Assembly (NCBI RefSeq): GCF_025144465.1
Contig: NZ_CP083553.1
Location: 2,602,001 to 2,666,000, forward strand
DNA: 64,000 bases
Source of the DNA: Leisingera sp. S132
GTDB taxonomy: Bacteria > Pseudomonadota > Alphaproteobacteria > Rhodobacterales > Rhodobacteraceae
Direction of reading: 5' to 3'
Under the pieces are notes generated by a model. That model had not been told where the DNA came from. It worked only from the letters and a program-made list of their open reading frames with translations, and searched no databases. This document shows, piece after piece, positions 42,153 through 50,985 of the stretch; position 1 is the stretch's first letter; every line of letters starts with the position of its first letter. A program made the translations under genes and the position numbers.

Positions 42153-42911
42153 ATGCCGACTCACCTGCTTTGCCGCCGCAGCCACAAGCCCCGCCCAACG
42201 CTGCCCCTGACAGAGGGGATCGCGCTGGACCTGGCCCGTGTGCATGAGGCCTGCGGCCCCGCCCGGCACAGTTTTGCGCTGTGGCTGGCAGCTGCAGCCC
42301 AGGGGCCTGTGCTGTGGCTGTCCCAGCCCCAGGCCGGCAGGCCGCTGAACCCGGCACAGGCCGCGAGGCCGCTGAATCCGGACGGGATCGCGGAATATGC
42401 CAGCCCCTCGCGGTTCCTGTTCGTGCAAACCGCCCGGGCAGAGGATCTGCTCTGGGCGATGGAGGAAGCCCTGCGCGGCGGCGGCGCGGCGCTGGTGGTG
42501 GCAGAGCTGGCAGAGCCCCCCGCCATGACCCCGGTGCGGCGGCTGCATCTGGCGGCAGAGGCTGGCGGCACCTTTGGTCCGGCGCCGGCCGGCCTGCTGC
42601 TGACCCCGGGCCAGGGCGGCGCCCAGGGCATCGAAAGCCGCTGGCACCTGGCCCCCGCCCACGGCCTGCCGCCCCCCTCCAGCAGCCTGCCCGGCTGCGG
42701 GGCGGCAAGCCGCGAGTGCTGGACCTTGCAGCGCCTGCGCGCCCGCACCCTGCCGCCCCGCAGCTGGCACATCACCCGGGCCCGCGCAGGCGGCCCGCTG
42801 CAGGCCGCTCCGCTGCCGCCCGGCGCGGCCTGCCAGCAGACCGCACGCCCTGCGGCTTCCCGGGTTCTCCCGCAACCGCAGTCACCGCTGGCTGCGCCAG
42901 CGCTGCCCTAG
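42153..42911 (+). CDS. ImuA-like SOS protein (RecA-related), orphan
   Basis: 252-aa alanine/leucine-rich protein resembling the alphaproteobacterial ImuA group: ALDLARVHEACGPARHSFAL, RFLFVQTARAEDLLWAMEEA, VVAELAEPPAMTPVRRLHL and GLLLTPGQGGAQGIESRWHL. ImuA is the RecA-like partner of ImuB and DnaE2 in mutagenic repair. Neither imuB nor dnaE2 is next to it here. The C-terminal 60 residues are proline-rich and look extended or degenerate. The LexA box in front supports SOS control. Family membership is judged from pattern only. Confidence 0.65.
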   Translation: MPTHLLCRRSHKPRPTLPLTEGIALDLARVHEACGPARHSFALWLAAAAQGPVLWLSQPQAGRPLNPAQAARPLNPDGIAEYASPSRFLFVQTARAEDLLWAMEEALRGGGAALVVAELAEPPAMTPVRRLHLAAEAGGTFGPAPAGLLLTPGQGGAQGIESRWHLAPAHGLPPPSSSLPGCGAASRECWTLQRLRARTLPPRSWHITRARAGGPLQAAPLPPGAACQQTARPAASRVLPQPQSPLAAPALP

Positions 42912-43101
42912 CGGCATTGGGCCCGGCACCGGGCTGCGCCCGGTGCCGGGCCCAACAGGCAGAGGCTTTGCCAAAAGCCGATACCTGGCGGGAGAACCTC
43001 CCCGTCCCGGCCTCACGGCAGCACGCGCAAAAGTGAGCAGTCCGCCCCGGCAGATCCGGCTACACTGCGCCTGAAGCACTCGCTCGCAAGGGAAACCGCC
43101 C

Positions 43102-43707
43102 GTGGACACCCCCGGAATGCAACGGCGCAAACTGCTCGCCTGCCTCAGCGCTGCGGTGCTGGCACCGCAAGGGCTGCGTGCAGCGCCCCTGGCATACCAG
43201 CTGATGCCAGAGGCCACCGATGTGCGCTTCACTTTCCTGCTCAGCGGCCAGCCGCAGCAGGGGCGCCTTCCGGTCACCAAGGCCCGCATCCGCATCGACC
43301 CGGCGAACCTGGCCCGCAGCCAGGCCGATATCACCCTGGACGCCCGCCGCGCCCGCACCGGGCTGATCTTTGCCACCGAAGCGCTGAAAAGCGCCGGTGT
43401 CCTTGACACTGCACGCCACCCGCAAATCCGCTTCCGCTCCACCCGGGTCCGGCTGGGGCCGGACGGGCGGATCTCGGATGGTGCCGCGATCGAGGGAGAC
43501 CTGACCCTGCGCGGAACCACCCGCCCGCTCATCCTGCAGGCCGCGCTCTACCGCCGCCCCGGCAGCGCCCCGGACGACCTCAGCGAACTGGATGTGCAGC
43601 TGACAGGCCAGCTCAGCCGCGCCGCCTTCGGCGCCACCGGCTATGGGGAACTGGTTGCCGACCGCGTCCGCCTCGCCATCAAGGCCCGCATCCGGCGCGC
43701 AGGCTGA
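43102..43707 (+). CDS. YceI family periplasmic protein
   Basis: 201-aa lipocalin-like protein with signal peptide (about 1-30, LLACLSAAVLAPQGLRA) and the YceI core: DVRFTFLLSGQPQQGRL, RIDPANLARSQADITLDARR, DTARHPQIRFRSTRV and IEGDLTLRGTTRPL. YceI proteins bind isoprenoid or quinone-like lipids in the periplasm. A GTG at 43102 is used with AGGGA upstream; ATG at 43117 is the alternative. Single gene. Confidence 0.88.
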   Translation: MDTPGMQRRKLLACLSAAVLAPQGLRAAPLAYQLMPEATDVRFTFLLSGQPQQGRLPVTKARIRIDPANLARSQADITLDARRARTGLIFATEALKSAGVLDTARHPQIRFRSTRVRLGPDGRISDGAAIEGDLTLRGTTRPLILQAALYRRPGSAPDDLSELDVQLTGQLSRAAFGATGYGELVADRVRLAIKARIRRAG

Positions 43708-43821
43708 GCCCGGGCGCAGCACCGGAGCAGGTGCCGAAAAACACCGCCGCGCAGAAATACGACATGGCTTTGGCGGAAACCGGCTGGCAATGCCGCGCCA
43801 GCCTGTCATGGTCGCAGCGTT

Positions 43822-45045
43822 ATGCGCCTGATCGTCTCCTTTGCCGCCCTGTTCCTTTCCGTCATCCTGCTGCAGCTGTCCACCGGAGGCGTCGGCCCGC
43901 TTGATGCCATCTCGGGCCTGACGCTCAACTTCACCAAGGAACAGATCGGCCTCCTCGGCTCGGCCCATTTCTTCGGCTTTTTCATTGGCTGCTGGTGGGC
44001 GCCGCGGCTGATGGGCAACGTCGGCCACTCCCGCGCCTTTGCAGTCTGCACCGCGCTGGGAGCGATGGGCCTCTTGGGCCACACGCTGACCGAGAACCCC
44101 TATGCCTGGGCGGCAATGCGGATCGCCTCCGGTCTCTGCGTGGCCGGCGCCTATACGGTGATCGAGGCCTGGCTCAATGCCAAGGTCACCAATGAAACCC
44201 GCGGCCGGGCCATGGGCACCTACCGGATTGCCGACATGAGCGCCTCGCTGGCGGCGCAGCTGATCATCGCGGTGCTGCCGCCTGCGGTTTACATCTCGTA
44301 TAATCTGCTGGCCGTAGTGTGCTGTGCGGCCTTGCTGCCGCTCACGCTGACCAAGGCCAGCCAGCCGGAAACCCCCGACGCTCCCCGGCTGCGCCCCAAA
44401 CTGGCGTGGCGCTGCTCACCGCTGGCGGTGGCCGGTGTGATCGTTTCGGCGCTCAGCTCCGCCTCCTTTCGGATGGTCGGCCCGGTCTATGGCCAGGAGG
44501 TTGGGCTGGAAATCGGCCAGATCGCTTTCTTCCTTGCCTCTTTCGTCCTGGGCGGCGCGCTGGCGCAGTATCCGATGGGCTGGCTCGCCGACAAATACGA
44601 CCGCCGCTGGGTGCTGATCTGGCTCTCCGGCATCGCCATCCTCAGCTGCGGCATCACCATGGCTGCCAGCGGCACCGGCACCCTGGGCGTGATGCTGGCC
44701 GCCGGGTTCTTCGGCTTCACCACCTTCCCGATCTTCTCGGTCTCTGCCGCCCACGCCAACGACTTTGCCACCTCTGCCGAACGGGTTGAGCTGTCGGCGG
44801 CGCTGATGTTCTGGTACGCGCTTGGCGCCATCGCCTCGCCCTATGTCTCCTCGGCGCTGATCGACAGCTTCGGCCCGGCGGCGCTGTTTGCCTATGTCGC
44901 CTGCGGCCACTTGGCTCTGATCGTCTTCGGCCTTAACCGGATGCGTGCCCGCCCGGTGCCGGAGGAGCGCACCAGCTATGTCTATGCGCCGCGCACGTCG
45001 TTCACCATTGGCCGCCTGCTGAAGCGGTCGCGCGAGGGGCGGTAG
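43822..45045 (+). CDS. MFS transporter
   Basis: 407-aa twelve-helix major facilitator of the YcaD-like group. The first half (about 1-190) contains FFGFFIGCWWAPRLMGNVGH (motif A region) and AGAYTVIEAWLNAKVTNETRG. The second half contains YPMGWLADKYDRRWVL, a second motif A. The cytoplasmic C-terminus is basic. Substrate unknown. It is convergent with the MarR regulator gene. Confidence 0.9.
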   Translation: MRLIVSFAALFLSVILLQLSTGGVGPLDAISGLTLNFTKEQIGLLGSAHFFGFFIGCWWAPRLMGNVGHSRAFAVCTALGAMGLLGHTLTENPYAWAAMRIASGLCVAGAYTVIEAWLNAKVTNETRGRAMGTYRIADMSASLAAQLIIAVLPPAVYISYNLLAVVCCAALLPLTLTKASQPETPDAPRLRPKLAWRCSPLAVAGVIVSALSSASFRMVGPVYGQEVGLEIGQIAFFLASFVLGGALAQYPMGWLADKYDRRWVLIWLSGIAILSCGITMAASGTGTLGVMLAAGFFGFTTFPIFSVSAAHANDFATSAERVELSAALMFWYALGAIASPYVSSALIDSFGPAALFAYVACGHLALIVFGLNRMRARPVPEERTSYVYAPRTSFTIGRLLKRSREGR

Positions 45046-45068
45046 CGTCCTTCCCCAAGGGCACGCTG

Positions 45069-45509
45069 CTACATGGGCTGAAGACCGTTCCGCAGCTTGA
45101 ACAACAGGTCCTGCAAGGCTTCCAGTTCAGCCAGGGTCAATCCGGTCTGGCTGATCATGCACGCTGTCACCTCCGGGGCTTTTGCCGCCAGCGCCCTGCC
45201 CTGCGCCGTCAGCCGGACGTCCACAGCGCGCCCGTCCGCCGCGCTCTTGCAGCGGGTGACATGGCCCATGGCCTCCAGCCGTTGCACCAGAGGGGTCAGC
45301 GTACTGGTCTCCATACCCAGCTTTTGCGCCAGCGCATTCACCTGCTGGCCGTCCTCCTCCCACAGTAATGTCAGTGTGATATATTGCGGATAGGTGAGGC
45401 CCAGCTTTTTCAGATGCGGCGCGTAGGCCCGGTTCACCGCATGGGATGCCGTGTACAACCCATAGCAGAACAGGTCATTCGCCCGGGTGGGTATATCAGT
45501 AAATGTCAT
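45069..45509 (-). CDS. MarR-family regulator, OhrR-like
   Basis: 146-aa winged-helix repressor. The N-terminal DLFCYGLYTASHAVNR carries a cysteine at the position of the peroxide-sensing Cys of OhrR. LGLTYPQYITLTLLWEEDGQ and the wing SAADGRAVDVRLTAQGR are typical. Start at the ATG 45509. It is divergent from the 73-aa protein gene, with two operator-like sites between them. The usual OhrR target, an Ohr peroxidase gene, is not adjacent. Confidence 0.88.
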   Translation of the reverse strand: MTFTDIPTRANDLFCYGLYTASHAVNRAYAPHLKKLGLTYPQYITLTLLWEEDGQQVNALAQKLGMETSTLTPLVQRLEAMGHVTRCKSAADGRAVDVRLTAQGRALAAKAPEVTACMISQTGLTLAELEALQDLLFKLRNGLQPM

Positions 45510-45524
45510 AACCAAGCCTCAGAT

Positions 45525-45600
45525 TGCATCGTGCACGATTCATTTCTTGACTCCGCTCCCGGCCGCCGTCAATGTTCGAATATAGGTCGCGCACGATACA
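45525..45600. promoter_or_regulatory. Divergent promoter with two MarR-type operator sites
   Basis: Site 1 is the perfect palindrome ATCGTGCACGAT (45528-45539). Site 2 is the related GGTCGCGCACGATA (about 45585-45598). Both contain GCACGAT, lie about 58 bp apart, and flank the starts of the regulator and the small-protein gene. This fits repression of both genes by the OhrR-like protein. Confidence 0.6.
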
Positions 45601-45613
45601 AAATGGAGGCAAC

Positions 45614-45835
45614 ATGTCCTGGCTACCCAACCTGCAAACCGAGACGCCGGAAGAAGGCTACCAGCTGGCAATCAAACTTTCGCGGATGGCGGTGAAGCTG
45701 ACCCAGCCCGATGAAGACGCACGCAACAAGATGCGGCCGGGATATGCCAGCAACTACGACAGTCTGATTGCGGTCTCCCATGTGGTGGCGGTGAATTTTC
45801 AAACTGTCTCGCAGGCCAACAATTACTGGCGCTGA
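45614..45835 (+). CDS. Small conserved-looking protein under MarR control, 73 aa
   Basis: Soluble 73-residue protein (MSWLPNLQTETPEEGYQLAI, ending VSQANNYWR). The ribosome site GGAGG stands seven bases ahead of the ATG. Helical, with mixed charge; no signal peptide, no cysteine. No family recognised. Placement behind an OhrR-like operator site suggests an oxidative or electrophile stress role, which is inference only. Confidence 0.6.
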   Translation: MSWLPNLQTETPEEGYQLAIKLSRMAVKLTQPDEDARNKMRPGYASNYDSLIAVSHVVAVNFQTVSQANNYWR

Positions 45836-45872
45836 CCGGACAGCCGCTGCCACCACTCACCCGGACAAGAAA

Positions 45873-45896
45873 AGAGGGCCGGTTTCCCGGCCCTCT
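45873..45896. terminator. Bidirectional terminator between the small-protein gene and flotillin
   Basis: AGAGGGCCGG (45873-45882), loop TTTC, CCGGCCCTCT (45887-45896): a perfect 10-bp stem. On the minus strand it is followed by TTTTC (flotillin side), and on the plus strand by CCTGATTTT. Confidence 0.85.
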
Positions 45897-45916
45897 CCTG
45901 ATTTTCATGCCAGCCT

Positions 45917-47668
45917 TCAGTCTTTGGCAGCTTCCGCAGCCTCCGGCGCATCGGCCATTCCGGCTGCGCCATTCAGCAACGGCACCTCCGCCGGCGCGGG
46001 ATCGTCTGCCTCGACACCCAGCGCCTGGCTGGCAACGCCACTGACACCGTTTTCCATCGACAGCCCCAGCTCTTCGCCCAGCTTCTTCAGCGCGGGCATC
46101 TGCACGGCCATGCCCATGATCGAATCCAGCGCCTGGTTCACCACCGGCTTGTCGCCGCTGCTGGCCGCCCCTGCCGCGGAGTAGGGCGCACCGGCGCCGA
46201 TGCCGCTCACCTGGTGGATCTTGATCGAGTCGATCTTCTCTGCCGGTTTCACCATCTCGCTGATGATCGCAGGCATCGCCTCGATCCGGGCCAGGTCGAT
46301 CTTCATCCGGATCAGCTCGCCCGACAGCGCGTTTTCAGCATCGACAATCGCCCGCTTGCCTTCCGCCTCGGCCAGCATGTCGTTCTTCTTGGCCTCGGCC
46401 CGGATGTTAAGCGCGTCCGCTTCGGCCTGCGCTTCCTCGCGGCGGGCCTCCGCGCGGTCGGCGGCCGCTTCCTTCTCTGCCTGTGCAGCCAGGCGGATGC
46501 CGGTTGCCTGGCGCTCAGCCTCACGGGTGGCCTCGATCAGGGTGATCTGCTTCAGACGCTCGGCCTCGGCCACCTGGCGGGCGGTTGCCACTGCTTCCGT
46601 TGCTTTGGTCGCCTCAGCCCGTGCCAGGTCCGCGGATGCCCGCGCCCGGCTTTCTTCCTCGGACTTCTGCGCGATGATGATCTGACGCTCCTGCTCGGCC
46701 ACTTCCAGCTCCCGCTCTTTGGTAATCTCCGCCTCGCGGACCGCGCGCTCCTTGGCGATCTCTGCATCGCGGATCTTGGCTTCGCGGGCGATCTCAGCGG
46801 CGCGGATGGCTTCCTCACGGGCAATCCGGGCGCGTTCGGTTTCGCGCATCGAGTCCTCGCGCCGCTGGGCCACTTCGGCCTCCTGCGCGGCCTTCATGGT
46901 CTCGATCTGCTGCGCCTGCTCGATCTTGGCCTGCTCCTCATCCTGTTCAATGGCCAGGCGCTGACGCTCCGCCTCCATCGCCGCACGGCGCACGGCAACC
47001 TCGGCCTCGGCATCAATCTGCGCGCGCTCCTTCTTGGAGGTCGCAATCACCTCTGCCAGCTTCCGCATACCCACCGCGTTAAAGGCGTTGTTCTCATCCA
47101 ACGCTTCAAACGGGGTCTGGTCCAGCGCGGTCAGCGAGACGGATTCCAGAGACAGACCGTTCTTCAGCAGGTCCTCGGACACGGCATTCTGCACTTCCTG
47201 AACAAAGTCAGCGCGGTTTTCGTGCAGCCCGTCCATGGTCATCTGCGCCGCAACCGCGCGCAGGCCATCCACCAGCTTGCCCTCGATCATCTCGCGCAGC
47301 TGCTCCACGTCAAATGTGCGGTCGCCCAATGTCTGCGCGGCCCGCGCGATGCCCTCAACCGTCGCCATGACCGAGACATAGAATTCGACACCAACATCAA
47401 CACGCATCCGGTCTTTGGTGATCAGCGCGCCGTCATTGTTGCGCTGCACTTCCAGGCGCAGGGTCTTCATGTTGACCGGGCTCACCTCATGCAGCAGCGG
47501 CACCACCAGCACGCCGCCGTCCATGATGACCTTCTTTCCGTTGGCACCGGTGCGGACAAGACTGATCTCGCGGGATGACCGTTTGTAGAGACGGCCCAGA
47601 ACCAGGCCAAAAACCAGAAGAAAGACAAGAGCGCTCACCACCACGATGAGCATGAATTGAAGTTCCAT
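45917..47668 (-). CDS. Flotillin family protein
   Basis: 583-aa membrane-scaffold protein. It has one N-terminal helix (about 4-25), a PHB/SPFH domain (about 30-210: SPVNMKTLRLEVQRNNDGAL, ALDENNAFNAVGMRKLAEV) and a long Glu/Ala/Arg coiled-coil (about 215-450) typical of flotillins (YqiK/FloT). The C-terminal 100 residues are low-complexity. It organises membrane microdomains. It lies downstream of the YqiJ-like gene on the same strand, the usual partner pair. Confidence 0.93.
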   Translation of the reverse strand: MELQFMLIVVVSALVFLLVFGLVLGRLYKRSSREISLVRTGANGKKVIMDGGVLVVPLLHEVSPVNMKTLRLEVQRNNDGALITKDRMRVDVGVEFYVSVMATVEGIARAAQTLGDRTFDVEQLREMIEGKLVDGLRAVAAQMTMDGLHENRADFVQEVQNAVSEDLLKNGLSLESVSLTALDQTPFEALDENNAFNAVGMRKLAEVIATSKKERAQIDAEAEVAVRRAAMEAERQRLAIEQDEEQAKIEQAQQIETMKAAQEAEVAQRREDSMRETERARIAREEAIRAAEIAREAKIRDAEIAKERAVREAEITKERELEVAEQERQIIIAQKSEEESRARASADLARAEATKATEAVATARQVAEAERLKQITLIEATREAERQATGIRLAAQAEKEAAADRAEARREEAQAEADALNIRAEAKKNDMLAEAEGKRAIVDAENALSGELIRMKIDLARIEAMPAIISEMVKPAEKIDSIKIHQVSGIGAGAPYSAAGAASSGDKPVVNQALDSIMGMAVQMPALKKLGEELGLSMENGVSGVASQALGVEADDPAPAEVPLLNGAAGMADAPEAAEAAKD

Positions 47669-47743
47669 GCGGAATGCCTCCTTGGATAACAGGATTTCAG
47701 TGTTTTATGGGTTTCAGTGAGCCGGACGGACCAGTCCGGCAGG

Positions 47744-48496
47744 TTATTCAGACAGTGCGATCAGCACGAAGCGGTCCCTTCGGCGGTCACGCATCACCAG
47801 CACCTCAGTGCCCTGGGCCAGTTCCTCGCCGGCGGCAAAAGGTTCGGCGCGCAGGTAATGGGCATTGCCGTAACCATCCATGACGCGCACCTCGGCCGGG
47901 CGGCCCTGGGCTGCGGTGCCTTGGGTAATCACCCCGCGGCGGCGCCCCAGGCTGCGCTCTGACAGCGCCTCCGTCTCAGTTTGCGGCAAGGCTCTGGCAA
48001 AGATCCCGCCAAAGGCTCGCGCGAACCACAGGCCAATGGCGCCCGCGGGCAGTGCCGCCATCCAGGCTGGCGCTGTAAAGCCCAGATAAGACGTCAGCAC
48101 CATCTGCAGGCCGATACCGCTAAGGCCGAACCCCATCAGGACTGCCGCCAGCCAGATCAGCATCGGCATCCGTCCCAGACCCAGCCAGGACGCCAGGCTG
48201 CCCGAAGCGTCTGCGGCTCCGGCATTGTCCAGCGCATCCGCACCGTCGAAATCCGCAAGATCTATGTCTCCCAGATCGCCCAACGCGTCCGCAGCGGCAT
48301 CAGCACCCAAATCCCCGGCATCGGGAAACCCGCCTGCCCCGGACCCGTCTGCAGCGTCAAGCCCCGCTTCGCCGTCACCGCCAATCAGGCTGCCGCCAAG
48401 CAGCAAAGCCGCAAGCTCCAGGGCCGCCAGTCCGCCCAGCAGGGCGAGTGCAAGGGAGAACGGCGCAAATGCGCCATCAAGCAGGAAGTTGAACAC
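47744..48496 (-). CDS. YqiJ/NfeD-like membrane protein, flotillin partner
   Basis: 250-aa protein with an N-terminal helix (about 8-35), an Ala/Gly/Asp-rich low-complexity linker (about 40-105), two to three further helices (about 110-170) and a C-terminal OB-fold domain (about 185-248) of the YqiJ type. These proteins pair with flotillins in membrane stability. The GTG at 48496 was chosen because AGAGG lies ten bases upstream; a TTG at 48514 is the alternative. The acidic linker is unusually long. Confidence 0.82.
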   Translation of the reverse strand: MFNFLLDGAFAPFSLALALLGGLAALELAALLLGGSLIGGDGEAGLDAADGSGAGGFPDAGDLGADAAADALGDLGDIDLADFDGADALDNAGAADASGSLASWLGLGRMPMLIWLAAVLMGFGLSGIGLQMVLTSYLGFTAPAWMAALPAGAIGLWFARAFGGIFARALPQTETEALSERSLGRRRGVITQGTAAQGRPAEVRVMDGYGNAHYLRAEPFAAGEELAQGTEVLVMRDRRRDRFVLIALSE

Positions 48497-48730
48497 CGAT
48501 GGAATGCCTCTCAAATGTATGCCGTGGTATACAAATCATATGGTAACGCTCTTGTGAGCTTTCAAGGGCTTAAGATAGAGTTTCACAACCCCTGAGTGCG
48601 CCAGCCCGGATTGCAGTTCAAGCCTCAACTGCACGCACGCGGCTAATTTCCAGCGAATTCTGCTGGCGGGGTTCCCGCCGCCTGCGCCATGCGTTAGACG
48701 GGCCTTTGACGTATTACCTGGATGGATGGC

Positions 48731-50449
48731 ATGGCACGCATTCTGATCACTTCGGCAATCCCCTATATCAACGGGATCAAGCATCTGGGCAACCTGGTGG
48801 GCAGCCAGCTGCCTGCCGACCTCTACGCCCGTTTCCAGCGCGGACGCGGCAATGAGGTTATGTTCCTCTGCGCCACCGACGAGCACGGCACCCCGGCGGA
48901 ACTGGCCGCGGCCAAAGCCAACCAGCCGGTGGCGGAATACTGCGCTGCGATGCATGAGACCCAGGCGGAAATTGCCAAGGGCTTTGCCCTGTCGTTTGAT
49001 CATTTCGGCCGCTCCTCCAGCCCGCAGAACCACGCGCTGACCCAGCATTTCGCAGGCAAACTGGCCGAGGCGGGGCTGATCCGCGAAGTGACCGAGAAAC
49101 AGGTCTACTCCAACGCCGACGGCCGTTTCCTGCCCGACCGCTATATCGAGGGCACCTGCCCCAACTGCGGATACGAGAAGGCCCGCGGCGACCAGTGCGA
49201 GGAATGCACCAAGCAGCTGGACCCGACCGACCTGATCAACCCGCGCTCTGCCGTCTCCAACTCCACCGATCTGGAAGTGCGCGAGACCAAGCACCTGTAT
49301 CTGTGCCAGTCGCAGCTGAAGGATCAGCTGGACGCCTGGATCGACTCCAAGAACGACTGGCCGGTGCTGACCACCTCAATTGCCAAGAAGTGGCTGCATG
49401 ACGGCGACGGCCTGCAGGACCGCGGCATCACCCGCGACCTGGACTGGGGCGTGCCGGTCAAGAAGGGCGGCGAGGACTGGCCCGGCATGGAAGGCAAGGT
49501 CTTCTACGTCTGGTTCGACGCACCGATCGAATATATCGCGGCATCCCGCGAATGGGCCGAAGCCAACGGTAAGACGGACGCCGACTGGCAGCGCTGGTGG
49601 CGAACCGACAAGGGCGCCGAGGATGTGAAATACGTCCAATTCATGGGCAAGGACAACGTGCCCTTCCACACCCTGTCGTTCCCGGCCACCATTCTGGGCT
49701 CCGGCGAGCCGTGGAAGATGGTCGACCACCTGAAGAGCTTCAACTACCTGAACTATGACGGCGGCCAGTTCTCCACCTCGCAGGGCCGCGGCGTCTTCAT
49801 GGATCAGGCGCTGGAAATCCTGCCCGCGGATTACTGGCGCTGGTGGCTGCTGTCCCACGCACCGGAGAGCAGCGACTCTGAGTTCACCTGGGAGAACTTC
49901 CAGCAGTCGGTGAACAAGGATCTGGCGGATGTGCTGGGCAACTTTGTCAGCCGCATCACCAAATTCTGCCGTTCCAAGTTCGGCGAGGAAGTGCCCTCGG
50001 CTAGCGAGTATGGCGAACAGGAGCAGGCGCTGATTGCAGAGCTCACCACCCGCATCCGCGCCTACGAGGGCCACATGGAAGCAATGGAGGTCCGCAAGTC
50101 GGCGCAGGAGCTGCGCGCGATCTGGGTCGCAGGCAACGAGTACCTGCAGTCCGCCGCGCCCTGGTCGGTGTTCAAGGAAGACCCCGAGCGCGCCGCCGCG
50201 CAGGTGCGCCTGGGCCTCAACCTGATCCGCCTTTACGCGGTTCTGTCGGCACCGTTCATTCCGCAAGCCTCGGACAAACTGATGACAGCTCTGAACTCCG
50301 ACGACCGCAGCTGGCCCGAAGACGTGGCAGCGGCCCTGTCCGCCCTGCCCGCAGGCCATGGCTTCACCGTGCCGGAGGTGCTGTTCGCCAAGATCACCGA
50401 CGAGCAGCGAGAAGAATGGCAGGAACGCTTTTCCGGCACCCGCGCCTGA
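48731..50449 (+). CDS. metG: Methionyl-tRNA synthetase
   Basis: 572-aa class I synthetase that charges tRNA-Met. The HIGH-type motif is HLGN in [12 protein letters not shown], and the zinc knuckle is [17 protein letters not shown]. The KMSKS loop is the divergent FSTSQ in [13 protein letters not shown], lacking the first lysine. The anticodon-binding helical domain spans about 390-560, and no C-terminal tRNA-binding appendix is present. The ATG at 48731 ([12 protein letters not shown]) was chosen over one three codons earlier. Terminator follows. Confidence 0.96.
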   Translation: MARILITSAIPYINGIKHLGNLVGSQLPADLYARFQRGRGNEVMFLCATDEHGTPAELAAAKANQPVAEYCAAMHETQAEIAKGFALSFDHFGRSSSPQNHALTQHFAGKLAEAGLIREVTEKQVYSNADGRFLPDRYIEGTCPNCGYEKARGDQCEECTKQLDPTDLINPRSAVSNSTDLEVRETKHLYLCQSQLKDQLDAWIDSKNDWPVLTTSIAKKWLHDGDGLQDRGITRDLDWGVPVKKGGEDWPGMEGKVFYVWFDAPIEYIAASREWAEANGKTDADWQRWWRTDKGAEDVKYVQFMGKDNVPFHTLSFPATILGSGEPWKMVDHLKSFNYLNYDGGQFSTSQGRGVFMDQALEILPADYWRWWLLSHAPESSDSEFTWENFQQSVNKDLADVLGNFVSRITKFCRSKFGEEVPSASEYGEQEQALIAELTTRIRAYEGHMEAMEVRKSAQELRAIWVAGNEYLQSAAPWSVFKEDPERAAAQVRLGLNLIRLYAVLSAPFIPQASDKLMTALNSDDRSWPEDVAAALSALPAGHGFTVPEVLFAKITDEQREEWQERFSGTRA

Positions 50450-50475
50450 CGCACCGTGCATTGACTGAAACGAAG

Positions 50476-50500
50476 GCCGCCCCTTGGGCGGCTTTTTTTT
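50476..50500 (+). terminator. Rho-independent terminator of metG
   Basis: GCCGCC/GGCGGC stem with a CCTTG-type loop, followed by eight T residues (50493-50500), 27 bp after the metG stop. Confidence 0.9.
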
Positions 50501-50550
50501 GCCATCCCCTTGCTGTTCCAGAAAATTCATTTCCGACTAAAAAACTCGGA

Positions 50551-50580
50551 TTGACATAACTGAGTAAATAAATCAGGTAT
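50551..50580 (+). promoter_or_regulatory. Iron-responsive promoter with TGA-N9-TCA box
   Basis: TTGACA (50551-50556) is a good -35 element, with AGGTAT about 18 bp later as a possible -10. Between and overlapping them lies TGA-GTAAATAAA-TCA (50561-50575), the form of the RirA-type iron operator (IRO box) known from Rhodobacterales and Rhizobiales. It precedes the hemP/imelysin operon, consistent with iron repression. Confidence 0.65.
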
Positions 50581-50650
50581 ACAGCATTCCAGCCAGCCTG
50601 ACTCGGATCGGGCGAGCCCGAGTGACATTCAATCAACCGAGATCGCCCCC

Positions 50651-50818
50651 ATGCCGACCAGTGCGCGCCGCCCCAGCGGCCCCGACATCAAGGAACCGGA
50701 GTCCGAGGACATGCGCCAATTGTGGCCGCAGGTCTTTGCACCCTCCGGTGCATTGTCCGGTTTTTGCCTGGAATGGCTTCTGGACAGGGCGGAATTCAGC
50801 GATGGGCGCACGCCATGA
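50651..50818 (+). CDS. Small ORF coupled to hemP, 55 aa
   Basis: 55-residue frame starting MPTSARRPSGPDIKEPESED and containing LWPQVFAPSGALSGFCLEWL. Its TGA stop overlaps the hemP ATG (ATGA at 50815-50818), so it is likely translated and coupled to hemP. It is soluble with one cysteine. No family recognised. It is the first gene behind the iron-box promoter. Confidence 0.6.
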   Translation: MPTSARRPSGPDIKEPESEDMRQLWPQVFAPSGALSGFCLEWLLDRAEFSDGRTP

Positions 50819-50985
50819 ACCAGATTACTTCCAAACCTGTCCCTACTGAGGCTACCGCCGAGGTCTTCCCCACCTACCACGCAGAGGACCTGACCCGCGG
50901 CGGCACCCAGGCCCGCATCCTGCTGAACGGCCAGATCTATTCGCTGCGCATCACCCGCGCAGGCAAGCTGATCCTGACCAAATGA
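50815..50985 (+). CDS. hemP: Hemin uptake protein HemP
   Basis: 56-aa small protein with the HemP core: GGTQARILLNGQIYSLRITRAGKLILTK-type ending (residues about 29-56). HemP/HmuP activates or assists haem uptake gene expression under low iron. The start is at an ATGA overlap with the 55-aa ORF, and the stop overlaps the next gene the same way. Confidence 0.9.
   Translation: MNQITSKPVPTEATAEVFPTYHAEDLTRGGTQARILLNGQIYSLRITRAGKLILTK

Noticed and set aside
41868-42875. Minus-strand frame with repeated NWPKR/FPTGPKG peptides
   Set aside because: The apparent peptide repeat is only the 20-bp DNA repeat read through. The plus-strand ImuA-like gene with its LexA box explains the region.
46214-47578. 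454-codon open frame on the plus strand
   Set aside because: Antisense to the flotillin coiled-coil. Leucine/histidine/glycine-rich and without family features.
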